Source: Acidimicrobiaceae bacterium (GTDB lineage Bacteria; Actinomycetota; Acidimicrobiia; Acidimicrobiales; UBA8190). Taken from it: DNA of 9,108 nt. The notes under the pieces are model-generated. The model was not told the DNA's origin. It did no database searches and saw only the letters and a list, made by a program, of their open reading frames with translations. The DNA is taken from assembly GCA_003131945.1 (NCBI GenBank), contig PKWD01000043.1, positions 6,372-15,479 of the forward strand. Direction: 5' to 3'. The position numbers were made by a program, and so were the translations under genes. Shown here in pieces: positions 1 to 6,198 of this stretch. The stretch's first letter is position 1. The number at the start of each line of letters is the position of its first letter.

Positions 1-738
1 CGTGCCGGTGAAGATGAGGTCTCCGGGGCTGAGGGTCAGGATGCTGGAGAGGTAGCTGATCAGAGTCGGGATGTCGAAGATCAGATTCGAGGTGCGATCC
101 TCTTGGCGTCGCTCACCGTTTATGTCACAGAGGATCAGAAGGTCACCGGGGTCGGCGAAAGAGTCAGTGGAGACGACGACGGGGCCGATCGGTCCGTAGG
201 TGTCCCGGGACTTGCCCAGATCGAAATGGGCGGGCTCGGCCGCGAACTGCAAGGCCCGGTCGGAGATGTCCTGTCCGACAGTCAGCCCGCCGACGTGGCC
301 CCACGCATCCTCGCGCCTGATATCGCGACCACCGCGGCCGATCACGGCCACGAGCTCCGCTTCGTAATCGTCGGTGCTTCCGCCGAGGACTACAGGGTCG
401 GTGGGGCCGGCAAGACAGCTCGGGAATTTCGTGAAGACGAGCGGCGCGTCCGGCAACTTCATCCTGGACTCGTGAGCATGCGACCGATAGTTGAGCCCGA
501 CGGCGAACACGCTCCGAGGCGAGGGGATGGGTGGTCGAACGTCGGCGTCGCCGATGCTCCCGTCGGGCACCGCTTCCGGGATCGCGCGTGCCACTCGGTG
601 CAGTTCGTCAAGCTGAAGCCACGCGCCCATCGGATCGGCGCTTATGGCGCCGCGGCTTACCCTCGACCCGTCGAACCAGCGGCCGTCGGAATCGACGAGT
701 GCGGAGCGGCCTTCGACGTTGGCGAATCGGAACGTCAC
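1..738 (-). CDS. Fumarylacetoacetate hydrolase family protein (partial, C-terminus beyond window)
   Basis: Enzyme of the FAH superfamily, whose members hydrolyse or decarboxylate acyl-pyruvate-like intermediates of aromatic and related catabolism in the cytosol. The 246 codons in the window show the family order: a variable N-terminus (1-75), FAVGLNYRSHAHE (78-90), FTKFPSCLAGP (102-112), the metal-site stretch DYEAEL (124-129, with E126 and E128), VGQDISDR (154-161, with D157), GKSRDTYGPIGP (175-186, with K176) and a C-terminal SPGDLIFTGT (237-246) that is cut by the window edge just before the usual final GTP-containing turn. Expected metal ligands E/E/D are all present. The GTG start overlaps the stop of the upstream gene as GTGA, so translation is probably coupled. 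The specific substrate is not readable; fumarylacetoacetate itself is unlikely to be the only possibility, because the family is broad. Family call sure, reaction unsure. Confidence 0.9.
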   Translation of the reverse strand, partial: MTFRFANVEGRSALVDSDGRWFDGSRVSRGAISADPMGAWLQLDELHRVARAIPEAVPDGSIGDADVRPPIPSPRSVFAVGLNYRSHAHESRMKLPDAPLVFTKFPSCLAGPTDPVVLGGSTDDYEAELVAVIGRGGRDIRREDAWGHVGGLTVGQDISDRALQFAAEPAHFDLGKSRDTYGPIGPVVVSTDSFADPGDLLILCDINGERRQEDRTSNLIFDIPTLISYLSSILTLSPGDLIFTGT

Positions 739-1340
739 ACGTCCTCCGGGGCGTCCGGGGCGTCCCACGGCATCGACGCCGAGACCCAGTGGGTCAGCGG
801 CTCCTCTTGGTCGTTGCGGTGGAGATGTCTCGGCGGCGTCACGAACGTCGAGTAGGGCCGGCAGCGCACCAGCACTCGGCCTTCCTCCTCTCCGACAGCT
901 TTTACCACGGGGCGCAGCTCTGGTCCCAACGGCTCACCTGACATGCGTTCGGCCACCGCCATCATCACGTCGACCAGAGTTTCACCGTCGTCGTCGATCA
1001 CAGCGTCGCAATAGACTTGCAAGTAGGCAAAGGGCCAGGTTTCGTCGAGGATACAGAGGCTGATCTTGCTGTTTCTGGCGACGGCTTTGGCCTTGGCCCG
1101 CTCGATCATCGTTGCCACGAACAGGTCGTCGTTGTCCGCTGGGATGTAGTAGACGACCGACATCGCCGGCCCATGCAACCGTCGGCCGTAGCCGAATACG
1201 CAGGTCCGGTGGGTCCGAACGAACAGCCGCCGCTCAGAGGGCAGCATGTCTCGATCCGTCGGCGCCTGGAATGGATCCTTCGACAGCGGCAAAAGACTCA
1301 CAGATGAGCGATCTCTGTCTAGGTTCGAGTCCCCACTCAC
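735..1340 (-). CDS. Pyridoxamine 5'-phosphate oxidase-family (flavin/F420 split-barrel) protein
   Basis: Split-barrel protein of the PPOX class, a fold that binds FMN or F420. The conserved core reads RTHRTCVFGYGRR, then GPAMSVVYYIPADNDDLFVAT, ERAKAKAVARN, ISLCILDETWPFAYLQVYCD and a C-terminal RPYSTFVTPPRHLH. This resembles uncharacterised actinobacterial PPOX proteins. I chose the GTG at 1340 because AGGAGG (1354-1349) lies 8 nt upstream, an ideal ribosome-binding site, and because the added residues (DPFQAPTDRDMLPSERR) look like family N-terminus. A start at ATG 1247 would give 170 aa but has a poor ribosome-binding site; a GTG at 1349 is too close to AGGAGG. It is the first gene of a two-gene unit with the FAA hydrolase (4-bp overlap) and is probably repressed by the divergent TetR protein. 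A redox or cofactor-binding role is inferred from the fold only. Confidence 0.85.
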   Translation of the reverse strand: MSGDSNLDRDRSSVSLLPLSKDPFQAPTDRDMLPSERRLFVRTHRTCVFGYGRRLHGPAMSVVYYIPADNDDLFVATMIERAKAKAVARNSKISLCILDETWPFAYLQVYCDAVIDDDGETLVDVMMAVAERMSGEPLGPELRPVVKAVGEEEGRVLVRCRPYSTFVTPPRHLHRNDQEEPLTHWVSASMPWDAPDAPEDV

Positions 1341-1359
1341 ACCTCTCACCTCCTGCCGC

Positions 1360-1377
1360 TATTATCGAATGATAATA
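1360..1377. promoter_or_regulatory. Palindromic operator, probable TetR-family binding site in a divergent promoter
   Basis: TATTATC-GAAT-GATAATA is a perfect 7-bp inverted repeat around 4 bases, an AT-rich island in GC-rich DNA between divergent genes. It contains hexamers resembling a -10 box on the minus strand (TATTAT 1377-1372 and GATAAT 1366-1361) and on the plus strand (GATAAT 1371-1376), so a bound dimer would block transcription of the PPOX/FAA hydrolase genes and probably of tetR. Position and symmetry are seen; binding by the adjacent TetR protein is inferred. Confidence 0.7.
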
Positions 1378-1381
1378 AGGC

Positions 1382-1387
1382 TACACT
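1382..1387 (+). promoter_or_regulatory. Candidate -10 box for tetR, leaderless arrangement
   Basis: TACACT (TAnnnT) is followed by 8 nt and then the ATG at 1396, which places the transcript start at or within a base or two of the start codon. No Shine-Dalgarno sequence precedes that ATG, which agrees with leaderless translation. No clear -35 is seen. GATAAT at 1371 is an alternative -10. Confidence 0.4.
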
Positions 1388-1395
1388 CCGGGGCG

Positions 1396-2076
1396 ATGCC
1401 ACGCAAGGCCCAACCGCCGAACAGGGTCCGGCTCCGCCGGGCGAGGACCGATATCCGGAGGGCCCTGCTGGAGTCGGCCCTGGTCGAGTTCGGGGCCAAG
1501 GGCTTCGACGGTGCGTCGACGCGTGCGATCGCGCGGCGGGTCGACGCGCACCAGCCGCAGATCAACTATCACTTCGAGTCGAAGGCGGCCCTGTGGACCG
1601 CCGCGGTGGACTACCTCTTCGGGCTATTGGGGGAGGCGTTGGAGGGCGTGATACCCACGAAGCTAACCGGGGTTGATGTGTTGGCCGTCGCTGCAGCGTT
1701 TGCGGATGGGATACGTCGGTTCGTGGGATTCGCAGCCGAGCACCCTGAGCTCAATCAGATCATGGTGCATGAGGGTACGGCGGCCAGCGACCGGTTGGTG
1801 TGGATGACGGAGACCCATGTAAAGCCCGTCTTCGAGCGCATCCGGCCAGCTTGGCAGTTGCTTCGTCATGCCGGCGTTGCTGCACCTATCGACAGCGAGA
1901 TCCTCTACTATGTGCTCGTCGGCGCGGCATCGTTGCCCTATGTGAACGCCCCCGAAGTTCGTCTTCTCACGGGCCGGGATCCGAGTGATCCCAAGTGGAT
2001 CGGCGCTCACGCTGATGGACTGGTAGCGATCCTCCTTCCGGGGTTCGATGACGGGCGAGTTGATTCGGCGGAATGA
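1396..2076 (+). CDS. TetR/AcrR-family transcriptional regulator
   Basis: DNA-binding repressor of 226 aa, a usual TetR length. A basic N-terminus (1-20) is followed by RRALLESALVEFGAKGFDGA and the helix-turn-helix STRAIARRVDAHQPQINYHF (41-60) with the ESKAALW continuation. The rest is a helical ligand-binding and dimerisation domain with ELNQIMVHEGTAASDRL near the middle and SLPYVNAPEVRLLTG towards the end. The ATG at 1396 is preferred over upstream in-frame starts because the extra N-terminal sequence would run through the operator region and the divergent gene and does not look like protein. It is transcribed away from the PPOX/FAA hydrolase pair, the classic layout for a local repressor. 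The inducer is likely a substrate or intermediate of that pair (inference). Confidence 0.93.
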   Translation: MPRKAQPPNRVRLRRARTDIRRALLESALVEFGAKGFDGASTRAIARRVDAHQPQINYHFESKAALWTAAVDYLFGLLGEALEGVIPTKLTGVDVLAVAAAFADGIRRFVGFAAEHPELNQIMVHEGTAASDRLVWMTETHVKPVFERIRPAWQLLRHAGVAAPIDSEILYYVLVGAASLPYVNAPEVRLLTGRDPSDPKWIGAHADGLVAILLPGFDDGRVDSAE

Positions 2077-2281
2077 GAACGCCGGAGTGGAGGTCAGTCT
2101 AAGCACTGTCCGGTCGCGCCACGTCACCACCAACGCCCCAGCGTGTTCTCCGCATTGGGCGTCAACGTCAGAGGCGCATCCTTGTCGCGCGACGTGACTC
2201 AACTCGCCCGTTCCAAGTGGAACCTTCCCCACCGCGAAAGTCGACGTGACTGAGCAGTCTCTCTTTGTTCCATAAGGCGCG

Positions 2282-2308
2282 GTCATCGGGGGCGCCCGTG
2301 CCGATGAC
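2282..2308. terminator. Inverted repeat between convergent genes, candidate terminator
   Basis: GTCATCGG (2282-2289) and CCGATGAC (2301-2308) are perfect 8-bp arms around an 11-nt GC-rich loop containing GGGCGCCC. It lies 205 bp after tetR (+) and 36 bp after the end of the GlsB-like remnant (-), where a shared terminator would sit. No T-run follows on either strand. The stretch 2077-2281 before it has no gene that I can support; it carries a 10-bp direct repeat, CGACGTGACT, at 2190 and 2242. Confidence 0.4.
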
Positions 2309-2344
2309 GTGAAGTCTGGCCCAGCGCTCCTCGTCCGTTGCTAA

Positions 2345-2600
2345 CTACGGCCATGGGGGTGAGCTCCCGGTTGCGGCCGCCTCGCCCGCGCAGGAGATAA
2401 CAAGTCCGACTGAGATGGCCAGCTCGGGCACGATACTGATGACGCCCAAGCCGAGAAATCCGCTAATGGTCGCCCCGAGGATGGCACCGGCCACGCCGGC
2501 GGCCAGAGTCGCCGAGGCCGACGCGGTTCGCGCCTCGCAAGATGAGCCGACCCAGGCCACCAATGAGCAGTCCAACGATGACGAGGCTGATAATGCCCAC
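2345..2600 (-). pseudogene. GlsB/YeaQ/YmgE-type small membrane protein, apparently frameshifted
   Basis: The N-terminal half reads in one frame from a GTG at 2600: VGIISLVIVGLLIGGLGRLI, then LRGANRVGL, typical of GlsB/YeaQ (transglycosylase-associated) stress-linked membrane proteins. That frame stops at 2463 after 45 residues. The rest of the family pattern continues in the neighbouring frame as ATLAAGVAGAILGATISG, then FLGLGVISIVPELAISVGLV, ending at 2345. The switch point lies near 2505-2525, consistent with one inserted or two deleted bases. A good ribosome-binding site (GGAG 2613-2610, 9 nt before the GTG) supports the start. Joined, it would be about 85 aa with two or three hydrophobic glycine-rich segments, the family's usual size. 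A 103-aa reading frame from ATG 2656 covers the C-terminal half but has a nonsensical N-terminus. A sequencing error or programmed shift could mimic a pseudogene. Confidence 0.6.
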
Positions 2601-2711
2601 GATTCGTTTCTCCGTTCTGTCTCTGTGCAGTTCTGTCGTTTAGGTCCGTTGCCCATTACGTGCCCTTACAATTGGCCGACCCCAGTCGCGTTGGACCACC
2701 GATGGGTGGAA

Positions 2712-2750
2712 CGGCCCCATGCGCCCCCGGCCGCGCGCCGAATGGGGCCG
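2712..2750. repeat. Inverted repeat with 9-bp arms
   Basis: CGGCCCCAT (2712-2720) is the exact reverse complement of ATGGGGCCG (2742-2750), with a 21-nt GC-rich loop. It would form a stable RNA stem in either direction. On the minus strand it falls in the possible leader of the GlsB-like gene, about 110 nt before its GTG. Confidence 0.5.
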
Positions 2751-2768
2751 AGGAAATGGCCCGGCGTC

Positions 2769-2785
2769 GCTGGGGCGCACCCAGC
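2769..2785. repeat. Short hairpin GCTGGG / CCCAGC
   Basis: Perfect 6-bp arms around a 5-nt loop (GCGCA), 18 bp beyond the larger inverted repeat. No T-run follows on either strand, so it is not a typical intrinsic terminator. Confidence 0.45.
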
Positions 2786-3028
2786 CTCGGGACGCGGGGG
2801 ACCGACGAGCGCCGGAAAAGGGGGGCTCCTGAAAGGGTTGTTGCTGCGAAGGTCTGAGTGGATTATTTCTTGCATCCACCGAGAGATGACCTTGCTGCCA
2901 CGATGACTTCGCCTGGGCAAAGTGTCCGAACGGGGCAAGCCCTGCACTCCCTGCCTATGCGGGGATGTCTGGACTAATGGCTCCGTTGTCAAGACTTAAA
3001 CCGAATCATCCCCACCGTTGAGCGCGAA

Positions 3029-4504
3029 TTAGATGATTGTCGCCGAGTTGGCCGCCGCCGCTCCAGCGAAGCGACCAAAGAGCGTCGAGTCGCCTAGTGA
3101 GAGGCCCGAGGCGTAGCCGAAGGAACAGATCCCGGCGGTACACCGCCCGGCCGCAAACAAACCTGGGATGGGAACACCGGAGAGGTCCATGACCTCGCCG
3201 GCGACAGTCGTTTCGAGCCCGCCAAGCGTGAATGGGGCGTACGGCGCGGAACCCCGCCGCAGGTCGAAGGCTCCGAGCGGCGGGACGAGCGGCCGGACGC
3301 GCTCGCCCCGTTTGTGGAACACCGGGTCGGCGCCCAGCTCGGCGTGGCGGTTGTAGAACGCGAGGGTCGCCTCGAGCGAGCCCACCGGCAGGCCCATCTC
3401 GGTCTCTAACTCATTGACCGTTTCGCAGACCCAGGAGACCTCGAGACCCATCCAGTTGGGCTCGTAGCCGGCCTCGTCGATCACGAGGAAGCAGGTGGCG
3501 TCGCGCTCGTAGAGGGCGGCCTGGCCGACCCGGCCCATGTAGGTGTCCTCGTTGATGAAGCGCTGGCCGGCGCCGTCAACGATGATCCCCTCGGTCAGCT
3601 GCCGCGGCGGGATGATCGGCAGTGAGACCTCCCCGGCGTGCATGTTTTTGACTCGGGCCCTGACTGCCTGGGCCATCTCGATCCCCCGGCCGTCATCGGC
3701 CTCGGTCCCGACCTTCCAGGTCCCCAGGAGGAGGGTCGGCGCGTGGCGCCGCAGCATCTCGTCATTCCAGATGAATCCGCCGGCGGTGAGCACGACGCCA
3801 CGGTGAGCCTTGACAGCCACCCGCTCTCCGTAGCGGGTGGCCACGGCCCCGACCACGCGGCCGTCATCGACGATGAGGCGTTCGACCCGAGTGTCGTAGG
3901 AGACGTCCGCCCCGGCCGTGACGGCCGCCTCGGCCAGTTTCTTCATCAGCAGCCACCCCGTCGAGCGTTTGGTCTTGGCCAGGTGGCCCCGGGGAGCGGG
4001 CACGGCGATCTCGTTGAACGGCCATGCGTCCTCGCCCCCGGACCAGACGAGTCCCTCGGTCCCGGTGGGAGCCATCTGAGTTTCGACGTCGAGACGGGCG
4101 TCGTACTCGACACCCCGTGCTACCAGCCAGCCGAAGTGATCGAGGCTGGCTTCGGCGTAAGCAACGACCTTGGCCACATCGGGCTCGGGTCCGCACGCCG
4201 CCAGCAGGAAGCGAACCATGTTGTCGACCGAGTCCTCGAACCCGCAGGCGGTCTGGACCGGTGTGCCCCCGCCCAGATACACGATACCCTCCGACAACGC
4301 CGCGGCGCCTCCCGCCCCTGAGGCTCGCTCGGCCACCAGCACCTCAGCGCCACCCTCCCGGGCGGCATGCGCCGCGCAGGACCCCGCCGCACCAAAGCCG
4401 GCCACAAGAACATCGGTATCCAGGTCGAACGACCCGATCTCCGCCAGTTCGAGCGGCTCCACGTACTCGCCAAACGCAGTGGATCGCCGTTGGTTATCTG
4501 TCAC
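3029..4504 (-). CDS. FAD-dependent oxidoreductase, fumarate reductase/succinate dehydrogenase flavoprotein-like
   Basis: Cytosolic flavoprotein of 491 aa. The N-terminal Rossmann motif DVLVAGFGAAGS (31-42, GxGxxG) ends in the adenine-ribose acid E59, followed by GAGGAAALSEG (63-73), the second FAD contact typical of this family. RGVVLTAGGF (235-244) and GAGQRFINED (311-320) match the usual mid-protein motifs. The C-terminal FAD-binding block reads IPGLFAAGRCTAGICSFGYA (446-465), then SGLSLGDSTLFGRFAG. Family members include fumarate reductases, 3-ketosteroid 1-dehydrogenases and many uncharacterised actinobacterial enzymes; the exact reaction cannot be read. There is no signal peptide and no partner subunit gene nearby, which argues for a soluble stand-alone enzyme. 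The GTG start has no Shine-Dalgarno sequence but has a -10-like box 7 nt upstream, suggesting a leaderless mRNA. Confidence 0.9.
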   Translation of the reverse strand: MTDNQRRSTAFGEYVEPLELAEIGSFDLDTDVLVAGFGAAGSCAAHAAREGGAEVLVAERASGAGGAAALSEGIVYLGGGTPVQTACGFEDSVDNMVRFLLAACGPEPDVAKVVAYAEASLDHFGWLVARGVEYDARLDVETQMAPTGTEGLVWSGGEDAWPFNEIAVPAPRGHLAKTKRSTGWLLMKKLAEAAVTAGADVSYDTRVERLIVDDGRVVGAVATRYGERVAVKAHRGVVLTAGGFIWNDEMLRRHAPTLLLGTWKVGTEADDGRGIEMAQAVRARVKNMHAGEVSLPIIPPRQLTEGIIVDGAGQRFINEDTYMGRVGQAALYERDATCFLVIDEAGYEPNWMGLEVSWVCETVNELETEMGLPVGSLEATLAFYNRHAELGADPVFHKRGERVRPLVPPLGAFDLRRGSAPYAPFTLGGLETTVAGEVMDLSGVPIPGLFAAGRCTAGICSFGYASGLSLGDSTLFGRFAGAAAANSATII

Positions 4505-4511
4505 GAGGTGA

Positions 4512-4517
4512 AGTCTA
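4512..4517 (-). promoter_or_regulatory. Candidate -10 box for the flavoprotein gene, leaderless arrangement
   Basis: On the minus strand TAGACT (4517-4512) is followed by exactly 7 nt and then the GTG start at 4504, which would put the first transcribed base on the start codon. Just upstream, GGTG-T-CACC (minus strand, about 4538-4530) is a small symmetric element in the expected spacer. No clear -35 is seen. Confidence 0.45.
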
Positions 4518-4820
4518 CGAAAGGGACCGGTGACACCTTGGAACCATCGGTTGTACAGGTAACGGCGCTCGCTGCTGAGCTGTGCACCCTAGTGGGGCGC
4601 GCATCCGATGGGCGTCATCCGCAAACCTGCCAGGTCGTCATCTCTTCGGGTGGCCTCGGATCGTTACCCCGAACGATCGCTCGAGGAGCCAGCGATTCCG
4701 AACCTTCGACAGGTCCCGTCATACCCCCCGGTGGTTCCCAGGGGGCCCTGCGAGCGTGACGGCCGACATCCCATGATGGACCCTGACGAGGTCATTGTGG
4801 CGAGTCCCCTCCTTTGGGTT
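4518..4820. other. Intergenic region, no supported gene
   Basis: Several overlapping frames of 60-130 codons exist on both strands here, but their translations are Pro/Ser/Arg-rich and resemble no family. I see no RNA gene. The region is the left part of a gap of about 0.5 kb between two minus-strand enzyme genes. Confidence 0.45.
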
Positions 4821-4851
4821 TTGTGAATACCCCACTGCGGGGTGTTCACAA
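4821..4851. repeat. Long perfect hairpin with TTGTGAA arms
   Basis: TTGTGAA-T-ACCCC, a 5-nt loop ACTGC, then GGGGT-G-TTCACAA: a 13-bp stem in which the T4828/G4844 pair is the only departure from Watson-Crick pairing in the plus-strand RNA. No T-run follows on either strand. It may be a U-less terminator for minus-strand transcription from the amidohydrolase gene, or an extended operator for a dimeric regulator. Confidence 0.55.
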
Positions 4852-4925
4852 GAGTGGCACCGGTAGCGCTCACGACGCCCTCTGCTAGACGTGGCGATGA
4901 ATCTCAGACTCGTCTGCCACCCCAC

Positions 4926-4952
4926 AGAATGCCGGCCTTCGGCCGGCATTCT
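4926..4952 (+). terminator. Strong hairpin, intrinsic-terminator-like on the plus strand
   Basis: AGAATGCCGGCC (4926-4937) and GGCCGGCATTCT (4941-4952) are perfect 12-bp arms around TTC, readable also as a C(UUCG)G tetraloop. On the plus strand the stem runs into TTCTTCCTTGG, a moderate T-rich tail; on the minus strand GTGGGG follows. It also sits 46 nt past the stop of the minus-strand amidohydrolase gene, so it may serve as that gene's terminator despite the missing tail. Confidence 0.6.
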
Positions 4953-4998
4953 TCCTTGGAACCCGATCGACTAGCGAAGATGATGTTCCCCCGCTGAG

Positions 4999-6198
4999 TC
5001 AATCGAGAGCCATGGCTGCATACAGTGCGATTCCGGTGGCCATGGCCGGTTCGTCTATGACCATCCGGTTGGAGTGATTTGGCGCCGGCCGATCGACGCC
5101 AGGCGGTGCGGCTCCGAGGAACGCCATGGATCCGGGCACTTGCTGGAGCACGAAAGACCAATCCTCGGCCCCCATGAACGGTGTCGGCACTCGGAATGCC
5201 CTCTCGGGACCGAAAAGACCTTCGGCGACTTGCAAAGAGCGCTCGGCGGCGGCGGAGTCGTTGACCGTTACCGGGTACCCTTCGAGGGTGGCGACGACCT
5301 CGCCAGAGCAGAGGTGAGCGGCGGCGACATGTTCCACCACCCGGCGCACACCTTCAAGGGCGATTGCGCGGGAAGATTCCGATACGGCGCGTACAGTTCC
5401 CTCGAGAACAGCGCGCTCGGGAATTACGTTGCTGGTGGTGCCAGCGCGGATGCTGGCCACGGTCACCACCGCGGGGTCGAACGCAGGTAGTCGGCGGGTC
5501 GTCATTGACTGGAGAGCTGTCACGATCTCACACGCCACCGGTACAGGATCGACGGCATCATGCGGCATGGAAGCGTGGCCGCCCCTGCCGATGATCGTGG
5601 CGATGAAGGCATCGGCCGATGCCATCAATGTTCCTGATCTTGTGGCGACCATCCCGGTCGGGATGATCGGAGTGATGTGGATGGCGAACGCCCGGTCCAC
5701 AGGCGCGGCCCGCTCGAGAAGACCCTCCTCCAGCATCAATCGTGCGCCAGCGAACCCCTCTTCTCCTGGTTGAAACATGAAGACGACTTGACCCGCCAGC
5801 TGGTCACGACGCGCCGCGAGCAACCGAGCGGCGCCGGCAAGCATGGCCACATGGGCGTCGTGCCCGCAGGCGTGCATGACACCATCGACCTTTGAGGCAA
5901 AAGCCAAGCCCGTGTCCTCGGGCATCGGCAATGCGTCCATGTCCCCTCGAAGCAACGTCGTCGGACCCGGCCTGGCCCCGACTAGCACGGCTGTCACCGA
6001 GGTCGTCCTCTTACCGACCGACACATCAAGGCGGAGATCACCGAGTTCCTCGAGCACCGTCTCCTGGGTACGGGGTAATTCGAGTCCCAGTTCGGGATGG
6101 GCGTGGAGACGGCGGCGGAGATCGATCGCCCTGTCGAGCTCCCTTTCGGCATCCTCAACAAGAGCTGCATCCACGAGGGGGATCGTCGCGTCAGCCAC
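4999..6198 (-). CDS. M20-family metallo-amidohydrolase (hippurate hydrolase/N-acyl amino acid hydrolase-like)
   Basis: Cytosolic di-metal amidohydrolase of 399 aa, the usual length for M20 subfamily D, which removes acyl groups from N-acyl amino acids or related amides. Visible motifs: RRRLHAHPELGLELPRTQE (28-46), RGDMDALPMPEDTG (84-97), the metal site MHACGHDAHVAML (108-120, with C111 and H113), FQPGEEGFAGA (142-152, with E146 and E147), AIH (172-174, with H174), GRGGHASMPHDAVDPV (204-219), the AGTTSNVIPERAVLEGTVR dimerisation-domain signature (252-270), MGAEDWSF (342-349) and PNHSNRM (373-379, with H375). All expected metal ligands are present, so the enzyme is probably active. The GTG start has GGAGG about 4 nt upstream, strong but close. 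A TAGAGT hexamer on the minus strand (6246-6241) is a possible -10. The true substrate is unknown. Confidence 0.93.
   Translation of the reverse strand: MADATIPLVDAALVEDAERELDRAIDLRRRLHAHPELGLELPRTQETVLEELGDLRLDVSVGKRTTSVTAVLVGARPGPTTLLRGDMDALPMPEDTGLAFASKVDGVMHACGHDAHVAMLAGAARLLAARRDQLAGQVVFMFQPGEEGFAGARLMLEEGLLERAAPVDRAFAIHITPIIPTGMVATRSGTLMASADAFIATIIGRGGHASMPHDAVDPVPVACEIVTALQSMTTRRLPAFDPAVVTVASIRAGTTSNVIPERAVLEGTVRAVSESSRAIALEGVRRVVEHVAAAHLCSGEVVATLEGYPVTVNDSAAAERSLQVAEGLFGPERAFRVPTPFMGAEDWSFVLQQVPGSMAFLGAAPPGVDRPAPNHSNRMVIDEPAMATGIALYAAMALD

Larger units (their letters stand above)
2657..3028. other. Intergenic region, GC-rich and hairpin-containing, no supported gene
   Basis: Open frames here on both strands are low-complexity Pro/Arg/Gly translations without family resemblance. 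The region lies upstream of the GlsB-like remnant and downstream of the flavoprotein gene on the minus strand. Hairpins at 2712-2750 and 2769-2785 are listed separately. A consensus -35-like TTGACA sits on the minus strand at 2992-2987, but 17 nt later there is only GACATC, a poor -10, so I do not call a promoter. Confidence 0.5.

Noticed and set aside
103..855. 250-codon open frame on the plus strand
   Set aside because: It is the antisense shadow of the FAA hydrolase and the end of the PPOX gene, both of which have clear family motifs on the minus strand.
1318..1335. GGTTCGAGTCCCC, which resembles a tRNA T-loop and 3' T-stem
   Set aside because: The 5' side of the T-stem (CTAGG) pairs at only two positions with the 3' side, and no anticodon or acceptor stem can be built around it. 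It lies in the N-terminal coding part of the PPOX gene on the other strand.
2666..2992. 108-codon minus-strand frame upstream of the GlsB-like gene
   Set aside because: Pro/Arg/Gly-rich translation over two hairpins, no ribosome-binding site and no family resemblance.
2964..2992. TTGACA with 17-nt spacing as a minus-strand promoter for the GlsB-like gene
   Set aside because: The -10 position reads GACATC, matching the consensus at only two of six bases.
4608..4826. 72-codon plus-strand frame ending at the 4821-4851 hairpin
   Set aside because: Low-complexity Pro/Ser/Arg translation without ribosome-binding site; its stop falls in the hairpin by coincidence as far as I can see.
4897..4974. 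25-residue plus-strand frame beginning MNLRLVCHPTE, possible leader peptide
   Set aside because: The strong terminator-like hairpin lies inside the frame and no ribosome-binding site precedes it.
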